The position numbers were made by a program, and so were the translations under genes. Below are positions 7,852 through 16,366 of a DNA stretch of 31,341 nt, in pieces. Every line of letters starts with the position of its first letter. The stretch's first letter is position 1. A model generated the notes under the pieces. The model did not search any database. It saw only the letters and a program-made list of their open reading frames with translations, and was not told the origin of the DNA. This stretch comes from Methylocystaceae bacterium (GTDB taxonomy: Bacteria > Pseudomonadota > Alphaproteobacteria > Rhizobiales > Beijerinckiaceae), in contig PLZT01000146.1 in NCBI GenBank assembly GCA_003152255.1, positions 1 through 31,341 of the forward strand, written 5' to 3'.

Positions 7852-8339
7852 TGGACTCGTCCTGTAGGTGTGGCCGATACGGTGCAGTTTTGCAGGTAAC
7901 TGACCGCCAGCACTTTCAGCTTGCACGGATAGCGCACGGTCACGGAGGCAGGCAGACCCGCCGCCGTGCTCAGAGCAGTCACGCAAGTGGCGTCGCTTGC
8001 GCACGCCGTTCCGTTGACCGAAACGCTGACGGTTAGATTGGCTTTGAGCAGCGTCGGCGCCGCCGCGTAAATTACGTTGGTCGTGTCGGTCCACGGAGTC
8101 GTATTGCCGCGGCTGACCGTCAACTGCAGCATGCCCGCCTCCGCCGCGCCGGTGACGGAGATGTAGTCATGAATGGTGATCCCAAACATGAACATGCCCA
8201 CGAGCATCATCATCAGCAGCGGCATCACGAAGGCGAACTCGATCAGCGCGGTGCCGGAAACGTCGCGCATTTCTTTGGCCAGGCGCATTGTTACGGCCAG
8301 AGCGCGGTTGATGAGGAGGAGTCTCGTATTTCTTTGCAT
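7848..8339 (-). CDS. TadE-like pilus assembly protein
   Basis: The 163-residue pseudopilin-like protein has the TadE signature near its N-terminus. After a basic stretch comes GTALIEFAFVMPLLMMMLVG, including the glutamate five residues after the glycine as in type IV pilin-like processing sites. A hydrophobic helix (about 33-55) and a periplasmic C-terminal domain with four cysteines (C98, C103, C127 and C141 by approximate count) follow. TadE and TadF are minor pseudopilins of the Tad system. The start at 8339 is chosen because of GTGGA just upstream; an alternative ATG exists 17 codons downstream. The stop overlaps the tadG start (ATGA), so the two are translated together. Confidence 0.85.
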   Translation of the reverse strand: MQRNTRLLLINRALAVTMRLAKEMRDVSGTALIEFAFVMPLLMMMLVGMFMFGITIHDYISVTGAAEAGMLQLTVSRGNTTPWTDTTNVIYAAAPTLLKANLTVSVSVNGTACASDATCVTALSTAAGLPASVTVRYPCKLKVLAVSYLQNCTVSATPTGRVQ

Positions 8340-8839
8340 TCCACGAGCCTAGGCTATAAATCCAAAAATCGTTCAAATCAGAAACATAAAATTGCATGCA
8401 AATGCGTATTCGCGAGGTTACGTATTTCTACGTACCTGATACGATCGCGCCGAACATATAATACACCTAGATAGGCCATGAATGTTGCTACACTATGGAG
8501 CGATAGCGCTTGAAATATAACAACTTTTGGATCAATAAGCCTGCTTTTAGAGGTCGCGCGAAATTTAGCGGTGAATAACCGCGATTGGCGCGACGCCGAA
8601 AATTCGAACCGGGCCGCCGCCACGTTTCCGGGAGGCGTGGACCTGCTTCGATTTCGCCCTCCGGCATCGCTTTTGGCGTCCTCGCGAGGGGTTGCGCGGC
8701 TTGACGGCGACAACCGCTTTCCCCGCCGCGCGCGAAGGGGAACCAAGCGAATTTTCGAGCGTTAACAGCTTAGGCGCCGCCGAGTTTTGGCGCGTGACCG
8801 CGCGAATTTCCCGTTTAGACCGAAAACGTGGAGGCTCAA
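8340..8839. other. divergent intergenic region between tadE and a small secreted protein gene
   Basis: These 500 bp separate two divergently read genes and must carry both promoters. The half near tadE is AT-rich (8345-8570) and contains TACGTA twice, spaced by TTTC (8420-8435), a possible regulator site. The other half is GC-rich. Open frames here have no ribosome site or protein-like composition, so I call no gene. Confidence 0.5.
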
Positions 8840-9118
8840 ATGCGTAAAACTCTGTTGACGATAATATTCGCTGGAGGGTTAAGCGTTTTTGCTCCGATTA
8901 ATGCGCCGGCGGCGCCCGCGAATGGCTCGGCGATTCCCGGCGCGGTCGCGGCGAACCCACTCGTCCAGCAGGCGCGGGTCTTCTGCTACAACCGCTACAC
9001 CGGGCGTTTTGTCCATTGGGGATCTTGCGGGCGCCGTTACGTTCGCCATTACTATCATCCGAGAGTCTATTGCATGACCCGCCGCACGCACCGCTTCCTG
9101 CATTGGGGCCATTGCTAG
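8840..9118 (+). CDS. small secreted protein with two C-x13-C repeats
   Basis: The 92-residue protein starts at ATG 8840 behind GGAGGCT; an in-frame ATG 12 bp upstream has no such site. A signal peptide (MRKTLLTIIFAGGLSVFAP, cleavage near NAPAAPA) precedes a short Ala/Pro linker. Then come two copies of one motif: FCYNRYTGRFVHWGSC and YCMTRRTHRFLHWGHC. Each is C-x13-C with an RF-(V/L)-HWG core, separated by a Tyr/His-rich stretch (YVRHYYHPRV). Four cysteines and many histidines, tyrosines and arginines point to a disulfide-bonded or metal-binding exported peptide. Family not recognised. It lies in a neighbourhood of unknown exported proteins. Confidence 0.7.
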   Translation: MRKTLLTIIFAGGLSVFAPINAPAAPANGSAIPGAVAANPLVQQARVFCYNRYTGRFVHWGSCGRRYVRHYYHPRVYCMTRRTHRFLHWGHC

Positions 9119-9337
9119 AGCAAGGGCGTTCGCGCTTGCATGACGTTTAGCGACCGCGGGCTCGAAGCGGGCCTAGCGTGAGAGGCGGCGGGATTTGCGC
9201 GCGCGTCATTATCGCAGGCGCACGCACACGGGCGCGCCTTGCGAAAGCTTCATCGACGTCTCCCCTCGAGCGCCACGCGACGACGCCCACACAGGCTCGC
9301 GCCCCGGCGGCTTGGGCCGGCATGTCAACGAATTGCT

Positions 9338-10219
9338 TCATCGAACCTGCCCTTGGCCCTCTATGGTTCCTCGACACCCGCCCCCGGAGCAATCGCGGTC
9401 ATTCGGCCACCCGCCCTGCAATATCGGAGGAAGATCGCTCTTGTTCAGACCCGGCGCCGAGTCGTTTAGAAAAGGCGGCATGCCCGAAACGGCCGGCGGC
9501 AACGGAGGCTGCCAGGCGGGCGCTAGGGCCGGCGCCTGAGGAGACGTCGCGGCTGGAGCCTTTGGCGGCGGGGGCGGTGGGCTCATGGACGCCGCTGGAG
9601 CTGTCTCGGCGTGACGGCTCACGCAAGCCATGAGCTCTTGAATCGCGCCGTATGTGTCGTTGGCGTCGAGGACGCCCAACAACGTCTTGGGATCGGAAAT
9701 TGAGCGGTGTCGAAGATCGATCGTCCCGAAATTAATCGACGCGAGGCCTTCCACTTTCGGCGGCCAGAAAACCTTTAGGTATCGCGCGTCTTTCAGGGGA
9801 GAAACGATCTTGTCATGCGCGCTCACGGCCAGGACGACGCGCGTGAACGGCTTGCCGTCGGGCCTTGCCCCATTGCTCAGCACGCGGGCGCGGTAGCCGT
9901 AGTTGCTCCAATCATCGGACAGGACATTTTCTCTGTTGACCAACGCAAGCTTGACGCTCATCGTCAGCCCGGCTTGTGGTTGCGGATTCTCGAACTCGTC
10001 GATGAATAGGATGTAGAATTCGCCCGGACCCTCGGCCGCGAGCCTGATTGGGTCGCGGGGCTCCCGGATCGGCGGCGGCGAATCGAGATGGCAACCTATA
10101 AACTGATTGGCCACGAAATCGGCCGCTCCCCGCCAGCCGTGATACGACACGTCTTCCGCTTGGGCCGCTCCCGCCGCCATCGCGGCGACCATGATTTGCG
10201 TGGCGAAAAGTCTACGCAC
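9338..10219 (-). CDS. secreted protein of unknown function with proline-rich C-terminus
   Basis: The 293-residue protein begins at GTG 10219, chosen because GGAG lies six bases upstream and because a signal peptide follows (MRRLFATQIMVAAMAAGAAQAEDV); a TTG 12 bp upstream is the alternative. Residues ~25-205 form a globular domain rich in beta-strand-like segments (EFYILFIDEFENPQP, TRVVLAVSAHDKIVSPLKD). From about 205 to the end it is low complexity, with runs of proline and alanine and a Cys-Gly motif near the end (CSGGGCRG). No family is recognised. A divergent gene is not present, and the next gene upstream (10365-10646) has the same orientation with a 145-bp gap. Confidence 0.65.
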   Translation of the reverse strand: MRRLFATQIMVAAMAAGAAQAEDVSYHGWRGAADFVANQFIGCHLDSPPPIREPRDPIRLAAEGPGEFYILFIDEFENPQPQAGLTMSVKLALVNRENVLSDDWSNYGYRARVLSNGARPDGKPFTRVVLAVSAHDKIVSPLKDARYLKVFWPPKVEGLASINFGTIDLRHRSISDPKTLLGVLDANDTYGAIQELMACVSRHAETAPAASMSPPPPPPKAPAATSPQAPALAPAWQPPLPPAVSGMPPFLNDSAPGLNKSDLPPILQGGWPNDRDCSGGGCRGTIEGQGQVR

Positions 10220-10364
10220 GGGCCACTCCAATTCAGCAGCGCTTCCCAGATCGAATTACACCGCGAAACTTTTGCTCTTACGCCTTACTTCCCGACCGAC
10301 AACCGATTCTGGATTGGCGCGCGGGCCTTTGGCTCGCGCGCCTCGCAAGGAAGCCGCTGCGATG

Positions 10365-10646
10365 TTAATGGCAGCCGCAAATCGCTTGACCTTGGGGGCA
10401 CTGGCAAGAAGCCCGTTGGTCCGTGCAAGTCTGCGAACAATGGGCTCCGGTGTCCGGACAGGTAATGTCGCACGAGTCAGTAGAAACCTTTAGAATATTG
10501 GATGGCGCGCTGGATGGGCCTGCTCCCATCGTCAACGCCAACTTCAGTTCGCCTGAAGGGGCGTTGGTATTATCACTTTGCGCCCACGCATCTCCTGCCC
10601 CAATACATAACGCCGCGGCCACCACGTATTTTATCATGATCCTCAT
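10365..10646 (-). CDS. small secreted cysteine-rich protein, unknown
   Basis: The 93-residue protein starts at ATG 10646 with GAGGAGG upstream. A signal peptide (MRIMIKYVVAAALCIGAGDAWA, cleavage before QSDN) is followed by a Ser/Pro-rich segment. The C-terminal cysteine knot-like block holds eight cysteines in 35 residues: C-x3-C-x6-C-x3-C-x6-C-x-C-x6-C-x-C followed by H. This is a compact disulfide or metal-binding module. I do not recognise a family; small bacterial metal-binding or toxin-like secreted peptides are possible. Confidence 0.65.
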   Translation of the reverse strand: MRIMIKYVVAAALCIGAGDAWAQSDNTNAPSGELKLALTMGAGPSSAPSNILKVSTDSCDITCPDTGAHCSQTCTDQRASCQCPQGQAICGCH

Positions 10647-11162
10647 AAACGCCTCCTCTAAAGTCCAACCGCGCTATGAAGGGGCTTAATCGTCGCAACC
10701 AAGCGCTTTCCAAAACTTGGTTTGGCCACCCCCACTTGGCGTCAATTACCGAGATTTCAGTATTGCCTGGCTCGGCGATGTTATATCGGCGGCCGCGAGA
10801 ACCATCACCCCCCCCTCGCCGGCGACCGCATGATCGCTTGCCTCGATAACAACGCGCCTTGCAAATTTAAGTTCCCGCGACGCTTCGCGCGGTTCGGTCG
10901 GGCGCGGTCACATCTCCGGCCTCCCGTGCGCGCCCGAACGGATTTTCGAACGCGACACGCCGAATTTGCTCGCGCCGGACGGATGGCTATCGGCTTCATC
11001 AGTATTATCTGACCGGGCGAGGACGCCGGCGGGACCAAGGGCCGCACCCTCTGTCGCCGGCGCCCGGCGGGGAGTAGGATGGACCCTCGTCAAATAAAAA
11101 GAACGCGGCCACGCGAGCTTCGCTTAGGGCCGCGTCGTCCGCTTCCCGGAGGAACGCTCAAC
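10647..11162. other. gene-free region upstream of the aldehyde dehydrogenase
   Basis: About 515 bp separate the divergent small secreted gene and the aldehyde dehydrogenase. No convincing ORF, RNA gene or long palindrome is visible. I looked for a sigma-54 promoter (TGGCAC-N5-TTGC), since ExaC-type genes often depend on an activator such as AcoR, and found none. The region must hold promoters in both directions. Confidence 0.4.
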
Positions 11163-12680
11163 ATGACCAAGCACGAGACATTCTCGGCGCAAACGCCGCC
11201 GTTCAAGACGCGTTACGGCAACTTCATCAATGGCGCCTTCGAGGCCCCCAAGGCCGGGCGCTACTTCGACAACATCTCGCCGATCACCGGCCAGAAGATT
11301 TGCGAAATTCCGCGCTCCGACAAGGACGACGTCGAGGCCGCGCTCGACGCCGCGCACCTCGCCAAGGACGCATGGGCTCGCGTCAGCCCCGCCGAGCGCG
11401 CCAATATACTCAACGCCGTCGCCGACCGGATGCAGGACAATCTCGCGACGCTCGCCGCCGCCGAGACCTGGGACAATGGCAAGCCGATCCGCGAGACGAC
11501 CCTCGCCGACGTGCCGCTGGCCATCGACCATTTCCGCTATTTCGCGGGATGCGTGCGCGCGCAAGAAGGGTCGATCAGCGAGATTGACCACGACACCGTG
11601 GCCTATCATTTCCACGAACCGCTCGGCGTCGTCGGCCAGATCATTCCGTGGAATTTCCCGCTGCTGATGGCCGCGTGGAAACTCGCGCCCGCGCTCGCCG
11701 CCGGCAATTGCGTCGTGATGAAGCCGGCCGAACAAACGCCCGCGTCGATTCTCGTCTGGGCCGAAATCGTCGGCGATCTCTTTCCCAAGGGCGTCCTCAA
11801 CATCGTCAATGGCTTTGGGCTCGAGGCCGGCAAGCCGCTGGCGTCGTCGAACCGCATCGCCAAGATCGCCTTCACCGGCGAGACGACGACGGGCCGGCTC
11901 ATCATGCAATACGCCAGTCAGAGCCTCATTCCAGTGACGCTGGAGCTTGGCGGCAAATCGCCGAATATCTTCTTCGAGGACGTTTCGCGCGAGGATGACG
12001 ATTTCCTCGACAAGGCGATCGAAGGCTTCGTGATGTTCGCGCTGAACCAGGGCGAGGTCTGCACTTGCCCGAGCCGCGCGCTGGTGCACGAGAAAATCTA
12101 CGACCGCTTCATGGAGAAGGCGCTCGCGCGCGTCGGCGCGATCAAGCAGGGCGACCCGCTCGATCCCCAGACGATGATCGGCGCGCAGGCCTCGTCCGAG
12201 CAGCTCGAAAAAATTCTGAGCTACATCGACATCGGCAAGCAGGAGGGCGCGAAGGTGCTCGCCGGCGGCGCGCGCAACATGCTTGAAGGCGACCTCGCGC
12301 AAGGCTTCTATGTGCAGCCGACCGTGCTCGCGGGTCACAACAAGATGCGCGTGTTCCAGGAGGAAATCTTCGGCCCCGTCGTCTCCGTGACGACCTTCAA
12401 GGACGACGACGACGCCCTCGCCATCGCCAACGACACGCTCTATGGCCTTGGCGCTGGCGTGTGGAGCCGCGACATGAACCGCTGCTATCGCTTCGGCCGC
12501 GCGATACAGGCGGGCCGCGTCTGGACCAATTGCTATCACGCCTATCCCGCCCACGCGGCCTTCGGCGGCTATAAGCAATCCGGCATCGGGCGCGAGAACC
12601 ACAAGATGATGCTCGACCATTATCAGCAAACCAAAAACATGCTGGTGAGCTATAGCACGAAGAAGCTCGGCTTCTTTTAA
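11163..12680 (+). CDS. NAD-dependent aldehyde dehydrogenase, ExaC/AldB type
   Basis: The enzyme oxidises acetaldehyde or related short aldehydes to the acid with NAD(P)+. Starting [14 protein letters not shown] at 11163 (GGAGGAA upstream) gives 505 residues, the usual length of the ExaC/AldB group; an earlier in-frame ATG would add 28 arginine/proline-rich residues of no family character. Active-site elements are N164 (PWNFP), E261 ([11 protein letters not shown]) and C300 ([11 protein letters not shown]), where C302 follows as in this group. The NAD-fold TGE-TTTGR is at 238-245. The next gene, 13 bp on, encodes the DUF779 partner. In a methylotroph it may handle aldehydes from C2 compounds or co-oxidation products; that role is inferred. 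Confidence 0.93.
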   Translation: MTKHETFSAQTPPFKTRYGNFINGAFEAPKAGRYFDNISPITGQKICEIPRSDKDDVEAALDAAHLAKDAWARVSPAERANILNAVADRMQDNLATLAAAETWDNGKPIRETTLADVPLAIDHFRYFAGCVRAQEGSISEIDHDTVAYHFHEPLGVVGQIIPWNFPLLMAAWKLAPALAAGNCVVMKPAEQTPASILVWAEIVGDLFPKGVLNIVNGFGLEAGKPLASSNRIAKIAFTGETTTGRLIMQYASQSLIPVTLELGGKSPNIFFEDVSREDDDFLDKAIEGFVMFALNQGEVCTCPSRALVHEKIYDRFMEKALARVGAIKQGDPLDPQTMIGAQASSEQLEKILSYIDIGKQEGAKVLAGGARNMLEGDLAQGFYVQPTVLAGHNKMRVFQEEIFGPVVSVTTFKDDDDALAIANDTLYGLGAGVWSRDMNRCYRFGRAIQAGRVWTNCYHAYPAHAAFGGYKQSGIGRENHKMMLDHYQQTKNMLVSYSTKKLGFF

Positions 12681-12693
12681 CGCGGGGACTTCG

Positions 12694-13089
12694 ATGCAAG
12701 ACGATCTCGCGCGCGTCGTCGCGACGCCGGCGGCGCTCGCGCTGATCGACAGGCTGCGCGCCCAGCATGGCGCGATCATGTTTCACCAGTCCGGCGGCTG
12801 TTGCGACGGCTCGTCGCCGATGTGCTATCCGGCATCCGAGTTTCTCGTCGGCGACCACGACGTGAAGCTCGGCGAAATCGGCGGCGCGCCTTTCTTCATG
12901 AGCGCGTCGCAATTCGATTACTGGAAGCACACGCAACTCATCATCGATGTCGTGAACGGCCAGGGCGGCATGTTCTCGCTCGAAAACGGCAGCGGGCTGC
13001 GCTTTCTGACGCGCTCGCGGCTGTTCACGGACGACGAGGCCGCGCGCCTCGCGCCGGTCGCGAGCGGAGGCGTACGCGCGGGGCGGTGA
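12694..13089 (+). CDS. DUF779 family protein, aldehyde dehydrogenase partner
   Basis: The 131-residue protein matches DUF779. It has an N-terminal helix ALIDRLRAQHGAIMFHQ, then the conserved SGGCCDGSSPMC cysteine block and the motif DYWKHTQLIIDVVNGQGGMFSLE, followed by the end motif GLRFLTRSR. Genes of this family lie beside ExaC/AldB-type aldehyde dehydrogenases in many proteobacteria, as here (13-bp gap, same strand). The biochemical role is not established; a metal or redox helper for the enzyme has been supposed. The cysteines C36, C37 and C44 are the most likely functional residues. Confidence 0.85.
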   Translation: MQDDLARVVATPAALALIDRLRAQHGAIMFHQSGGCCDGSSPMCYPASEFLVGDHDVKLGEIGGAPFFMSASQFDYWKHTQLIIDVVNGQGGMFSLENGSGLRFLTRSRLFTDDEAARLAPVASGGVRAGR

Positions 13090-13200
13090 TGGCGCGGCCC
13101 GCGCGTTCGCGTCGCCCGTTTTACGCATCGACGGAGATTGTTTTATTCGTTTCGGGCGCTAACTGCGGAACGTGTTTCTCTTTTTAGGGAAGGTTCTGTC

Positions 13201-13626
13201 ATGGAACGCCGTGAATTCGTCACCACGCTCGGCGCCGCCGCCGCCGCGATATCCGTCTCCCGAGCCTTCGCCGAGGAGGCCCCGGTTAAGCACATGCATC
13301 CGCCCAAATACAAAGCCCTGATGGACGCGGCCGCCAAATGCGTGTCGACGGGCAATGAATGCCTGCGCCATTGCTTCGGCATGTTGTCGATGAACGACAC
13401 GAGCATGGCGGAGTGCACCAAGGCCTCGTACGATCTGGTCGCCGCCTGCGGCGCGCTGGAAACCCTGGCCGCGGTCAATTCGCCGTTTACGCCGGCCCTG
13501 GCGAAGACGGTCGCCGAGGTCTGCATGGCCTGCAAGAAGGAATGCGATAGATTTCCGCAATATGTCGAATGCTCGGACTGCGGGACCGCTTGCAAGGCGT
13601 GCGCCGACGAGTGCCGGAAGACGTGA
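13201..13626 (+). CDS. csp1: Tat-exported four-helix-bundle copper storage protein (Csp1-like)
   Basis: The 141-residue protein begins with a twin-arginine signal (MERREFVTTLGAAAAAISVSRAFA) and an excellent ribosome site (GGGAAGG). The mature part is predicted all-helical, with cysteines facing one core: KC-x6-EC-x3-C in helix 1, EC-x9-AC in helix 2, VC-x2-C-x3-C in helix 3, and EC-x2-C-x3-C-x2-C-x3-C in the last. That makes 13 cysteines, the number in Methylosinus trichosporium Csp1, a tetramer that stores about 13 Cu(I) per monomer in the bundle core and supplies particulate methane monooxygenase. Tat export is as known for Csp1. It sits alone in its unit, with no copper regulator nearby. 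Cytosolic Csp3 is the alternative, but it lacks a signal peptide. Confidence 0.9.
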   Translation: MERREFVTTLGAAAAAISVSRAFAEEAPVKHMHPPKYKALMDAAAKCVSTGNECLRHCFGMLSMNDTSMAECTKASYDLVAACGALETLAAVNSPFTPALAKTVAEVCMACKKECDRFPQYVECSDCGTACKACADECRKT

Positions 13627-13870
13627 GTTGACGGATGGCGGCGCCGTCGCGCGACGCGAAACGCAATAGCGCGCCGCGCTGGCGCGGTCGGCTTTAGGAG
13701 CAACCGGGCGCCTCGCGTCGGCGGACGTCCACTTGAAGTCGCGCCTTTCGACGCTAACTGTGCTGGCTTAACGCGGGCGCCCGCGCGCGCGTTGTTTTGT
13801 TTTGCCAGTCAAAGGGTCTTTGACCGCCTTGAAGCCCACGGCGCGATCGCGCGCTTGGAGGAGCGGAGTC

Positions 13871-14041
13871 ATGCGTGAAATCAAGCTCGGGGTGGGTTCC
13901 AACCTAGTCGTCGCCGCGGCCGCCGGGGTGGCGGTGGCCGCGGCGTTTGTGCTGCTGGGCGACACGGGTCTCGGCTACGCCATCGTCGCCGCCATCATCG
14001 TCGCGGCGATCTTGTATTTTATTTTCGAGGCGATCGTCTGA
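13871..14041 (+). CDS. small membrane protein, 56 residues
   Basis: Starts at ATG 13871 with GGAGGAG upstream. After a short soluble start (MREIKLGVGSN) it has two hydrophobic stretches (LVVAAAAGVAVAAAFVLLG and YAIVAAIIVAAILYFIF), so it probably spans the membrane twice. No family is recognised. Such Ala/Val-rich double-span peptides are common and hard to assign. Confidence 0.55.
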   Translation: MREIKLGVGSNLVVAAAAGVAVAAAFVLLGDTGLGYAIVAAIIVAAILYFIFEAIV

Positions 14042-14456
14042 GGACCAAGAGCTCGATGCGACGGCTCCGGCGACGAGGAGGCCGCGCGAATCACCGACGG
14101 TGACGGCGGGAGAAAAATCTGGCGTGGATTCGGCGCGTCCGGCCAGAAATGACTGTACACATGCTGACGATTACGAAAATACAGATATTTTTTATCGTCC
14201 ACGTTAGTAATTGTCAACAGCTTTCATCGTCAAATACTTGCGGCGCCGGACGCTCCGGCGGCCGATCGCGCCCACATTTGCGGTTAGACATAAGCGAGAA
14301 TAAGCCTTGTCGCGCATTTGTTTTTGCGTATCTTGAGCGCTCAAGCCAGTTGCGCGTTTTTCCGTGTACAGTCGGTGTATAGATTGTAAACTACACGGCT
14401 GATGCCAACGCGGCTCAAAACATTGCAACCAAACCACACTTTCGCGAGAGGCGACG
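14042..14456. repeat. upstream half of a tandem duplication, copy 1
   Basis: This 415-bp non-coding stretch is partly repeated at 14880-15182 ahead of the second gene copy. Matching blocks include ATGCTGACGA with AATACA-ATATTT (14161-14190 versus about 14955-14984), TTAGACATAAGCG (14284 versus 15022), and a segment with ATAGATTGTAAAC and GCGGCTCAAA-CATT near the gene start. The offset falls from 794 to 726 bp along the unit, so indels have accumulated. The conserved upstream parts probably contain the promoter of each copy. Confidence 0.6.
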
Positions 14457-14882
14457 ATGCGGTCTTTACCAATGTGCGCGGCCTCGCTGATCTTAACGGC
14501 CGCCTGTCTCGCGCTCCTGTCCGTCCGGACGAACCCGTTGGAGAGTCTTTTCCTTTTGCTCCTGATAATATACGGAATGCAGGCCTTCGTCGCCGAGGCT
14601 CTCGGCATATGCGTGAGCAAAAAATCGATCAGCTTCCCAAGGCGATCGATCCCCGGCTTGCCCTTTCTCGTCTTGTGGCGCGTGCGCATCAAATGCGCCG
14701 AGATAGACCAGATAAGTTCGCGGCCCAAGGTGCGGGCGCGCGTGGAGAAGAGCACCGGCGAGCGCCTGCGGTTGGATTTCCCAAGCCGCCAGGCGCGGCT
14801 GCGATTTTTTCAATTGGTCAAGCGGGCCGATCCCTGGATCAGCATATACGGGCTCTCGGCTTCGCCATCGTCGCGGTCATGA
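14457..14882 (+). CDS. small membrane-anchored protein, duplicated, copy 1
   Basis: The 141-residue protein starts MRSLPMCAASLILTAACLAL behind GAGAGG. Two hydrophobic spans (about 5-22 and 28-48) are followed by a basic cytoplasmic domain: KKSISFPRR, FLVLWRVRIKCAEIDQISSR and GERLRLDFPSRQARLRFFQLVKR. The strand pattern and the W-R-x-RIK-x2-EI block resemble bacterial PH-like domains that follow two transmembrane helices, but I cannot confirm that. It is about 75% identical to the gene at 15183. The C-terminus of this copy is longer (WISIYGLSASPSSRS). The function is unknown. Confidence 0.7.
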   Translation: MRSLPMCAASLILTAACLALLSVRTNPLESLFLLLLIIYGMQAFVAEALGICVSKKSISFPRRSIPGLPFLVLWRVRIKCAEIDQISSRPKVRARVEKSTGERLRLDFPSRQARLRFFQLVKRADPWISIYGLSASPSSRS

Positions 14883-15182
14883 TCGTCCGGCGCGCGCGAG
14901 CCGCGGGCGGAGCGCGATCCGGCGCGAATTCGGCCGGTCTGGCGAAAGATATAAATGCTGGCGAAACACGAAATACATATATTTGCAATAATTTGGTGGC
15001 AGTAATGTCGACGGCTCCGCGTTAGACATAAGCGCGAATATGCGTTGCGGCGCGTGCGTTTTTGGCTATGTTGACCCCACAAGCTCGTTGCGGTTTTCCC
15101 CGAATAGATTGTAAACGCCCCGGCGAACGCGGCTCAAAGCATTACAAATAAACCCAAACTTACACTCTTGGAAGAGGCGAAG
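14883..15182. repeat. upstream half of a tandem duplication, copy 2
   Basis: Counterpart of 14042-14456. It contains TTAGACATAAGCG at 15022 and the AAATACATATATTTG block near 14970. No gene is visible. Because it follows the stop of copy 1 directly, it is the likely junction of the tandem duplication. Confidence 0.6.
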
Positions 15183-15581
15183 ATGCGGTCTTTACCCATG
15201 TGTGCGGCCTGGCTGATCTTAACGGGCGTCAGTGTCGTGCTCCAGTCCATTCGGACGAACCCCTTGGAAATTCTAATCCTTCTGTTCCTCACGATATACG
15301 GAATACAGGCTTTCATCGCCGAGGCTCTCGGCGTCCGCGTTAGCAAAAAATCGATCAGTTTCCCAAGGCGGTTAATCCCCAATTTTCCCTTTCTTGTGTT
15401 GTGGCGCATGCGCATCAAATGCGCCGACATCGACCAGATAAGTTCGCGGCCCAAGGCGCGAGTTCGCGTGCAAAAGAGCACCGGCGAGCGCCTGCAGGTG
15501 AATTTCCCAAGTCGCGAGGCGCGGCTGCGATTTTTTCAATTTGTCAAAAGAGAGGACCCTTCGATCAGCATAAGCCGCTGA
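15183..15581 (+). CDS. small membrane-anchored protein, duplicated, copy 2
   Basis: The 132-residue paralogue of the preceding gene starts MRSLPMCAAWLILTGVSVVL behind GGAAGAGG. The two hydrophobic spans and the PH-like basic domain (KKSISFPRR, FLVLWRMRIKCADIDQISSR, GERLQVNFPSREARLRFFQFVKR) align throughout. The protein ends earlier, at SISISR. Most differences are conservative, which suggests both copies remain under selection. LemA follows at 15779. Confidence 0.7.
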   Translation: MRSLPMCAAWLILTGVSVVLQSIRTNPLEILILLFLTIYGIQAFIAEALGVRVSKKSISFPRRLIPNFPFLVLWRMRIKCADIDQISSRPKARVRVQKSTGERLQVNFPSREARLRFFQFVKREDPSISISR

Positions 15582-15778
15582 CACGCGCCCTCGGTCGCCC
15601 CGCCTTCCCCTCGCCGGCAAAGGCGCGTATCCTGTGGCGGCGGCGCGTCGTCGGCGCGCTAGAGCATGTTCCGTCTGAGTTTGCGGACTTTCGCGGAACT
15701 CCGGGCATTTCGATTTCGCGCGAATTCCTGTCGCCCGGACGATTCCATCCGAGCGGAAGTCGCGCCAGGGAGAGCGCC

Positions 15779-16336
15779 ATGTTTCTTGTTTTTCTCGGGC
15801 TTGTCGTCGCTGTCGGCGTGTGGCTGGTGTCGGCCTATAACGGCCTCGTGTCGATGCGCCAGCGCTATGGCCAGGCCTTTTCCGACATCGACGTGCAGCT
15901 CAAGCAGCGTCACGATCTCATCCCCAATCTCGTCGAGACCGTGAAGGGCTATGCGGCGCACGAGAAGGACACTTTGGAAGAAGTGACCAGGGCGCGCAAT
16001 CTCGCCGTGTCCGCGCAGGGGCCGGCGGCGCAGTCGGCGGCGGAATCCGCGCTCAGCGGGGCGCTCGGGCGGCTGATCGCGATCTCCGAATCCTATCCCG
16101 ACCTCAAGGCCAACGCCAATTTCCAGCAGTTGCAGAGCGAGCTTGCCGACATCGAGAACAAGATCGCCGCCGCGCGCCGCTTCTTCAACAACACCGCCGC
16201 CGAATATAACGCCGCGTGCCAGGGCTTTCCCGGCGTGCTGATCGCGCGACGCTTCAACTTCAAGCCGGTCGACTTCTTCAATCTCGAAGAGGGCGAGCGC
16301 AAGGCCGTTCAGGAAACGCCGCAAGTGAAGTTCTAA
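15779..16336 (+). CDS. lemA: LemA family protein
   Basis: The 185-residue protein has a single N-terminal membrane anchor (MFLVFLGLVVAVGVWLVSAYN) followed by the helical LemA bundle, with the conserved blocks YGQAFSDIDVQLKQRHDLIPNLVETVKGYA, ISESYPDLKANANFQQLQSELADIEN and AAEYNAACQGFPG. The ATG at 15779 has AGGGAGA upstream; longer starts would run into the preceding gene. LemA proteins are usually next to a membrane M48 protease, as here (next gene at 16558), and the pair is thought to act in envelope quality control. The biochemical function is not known. Confidence 0.93.
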   Translation: MFLVFLGLVVAVGVWLVSAYNGLVSMRQRYGQAFSDIDVQLKQRHDLIPNLVETVKGYAAHEKDTLEEVTRARNLAVSAQGPAAQSAAESALSGALGRLIAISESYPDLKANANFQQLQSELADIENKIAAARRFFNNTAAEYNAACQGFPGVLIARRFNFKPVDFFNLEEGERKAVQETPQVKF

Positions 16337-16366
16337 CAAGTGAAACATTAGCGCCGGCTCGCGGCT

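Noticed and set aside
8590..8622. TTCGAA-containing segment resembling a tRNA T-arm
   Set aside because: No acceptor, D or anticodon stems can be formed around it.
8378..8746. 122-codon minus-strand frame in the tadE upstream region
   Set aside because: No ribosome site, mixed composition, and an AT-rich part that is better explained as promoter DNA.
11124..12779. 551-codon open frame on the minus strand
   Set aside because: Antisense of the aldehyde dehydrogenase, whose motifs are all intact. Long antisense frames are typical of high-GC genomes.
15401..15778. N-terminal extension of LemA
   Set aside because: It would overlap the second duplicated gene in another frame; the ATG at 15779 has a good ribosome site and gives the normal LemA anchor.
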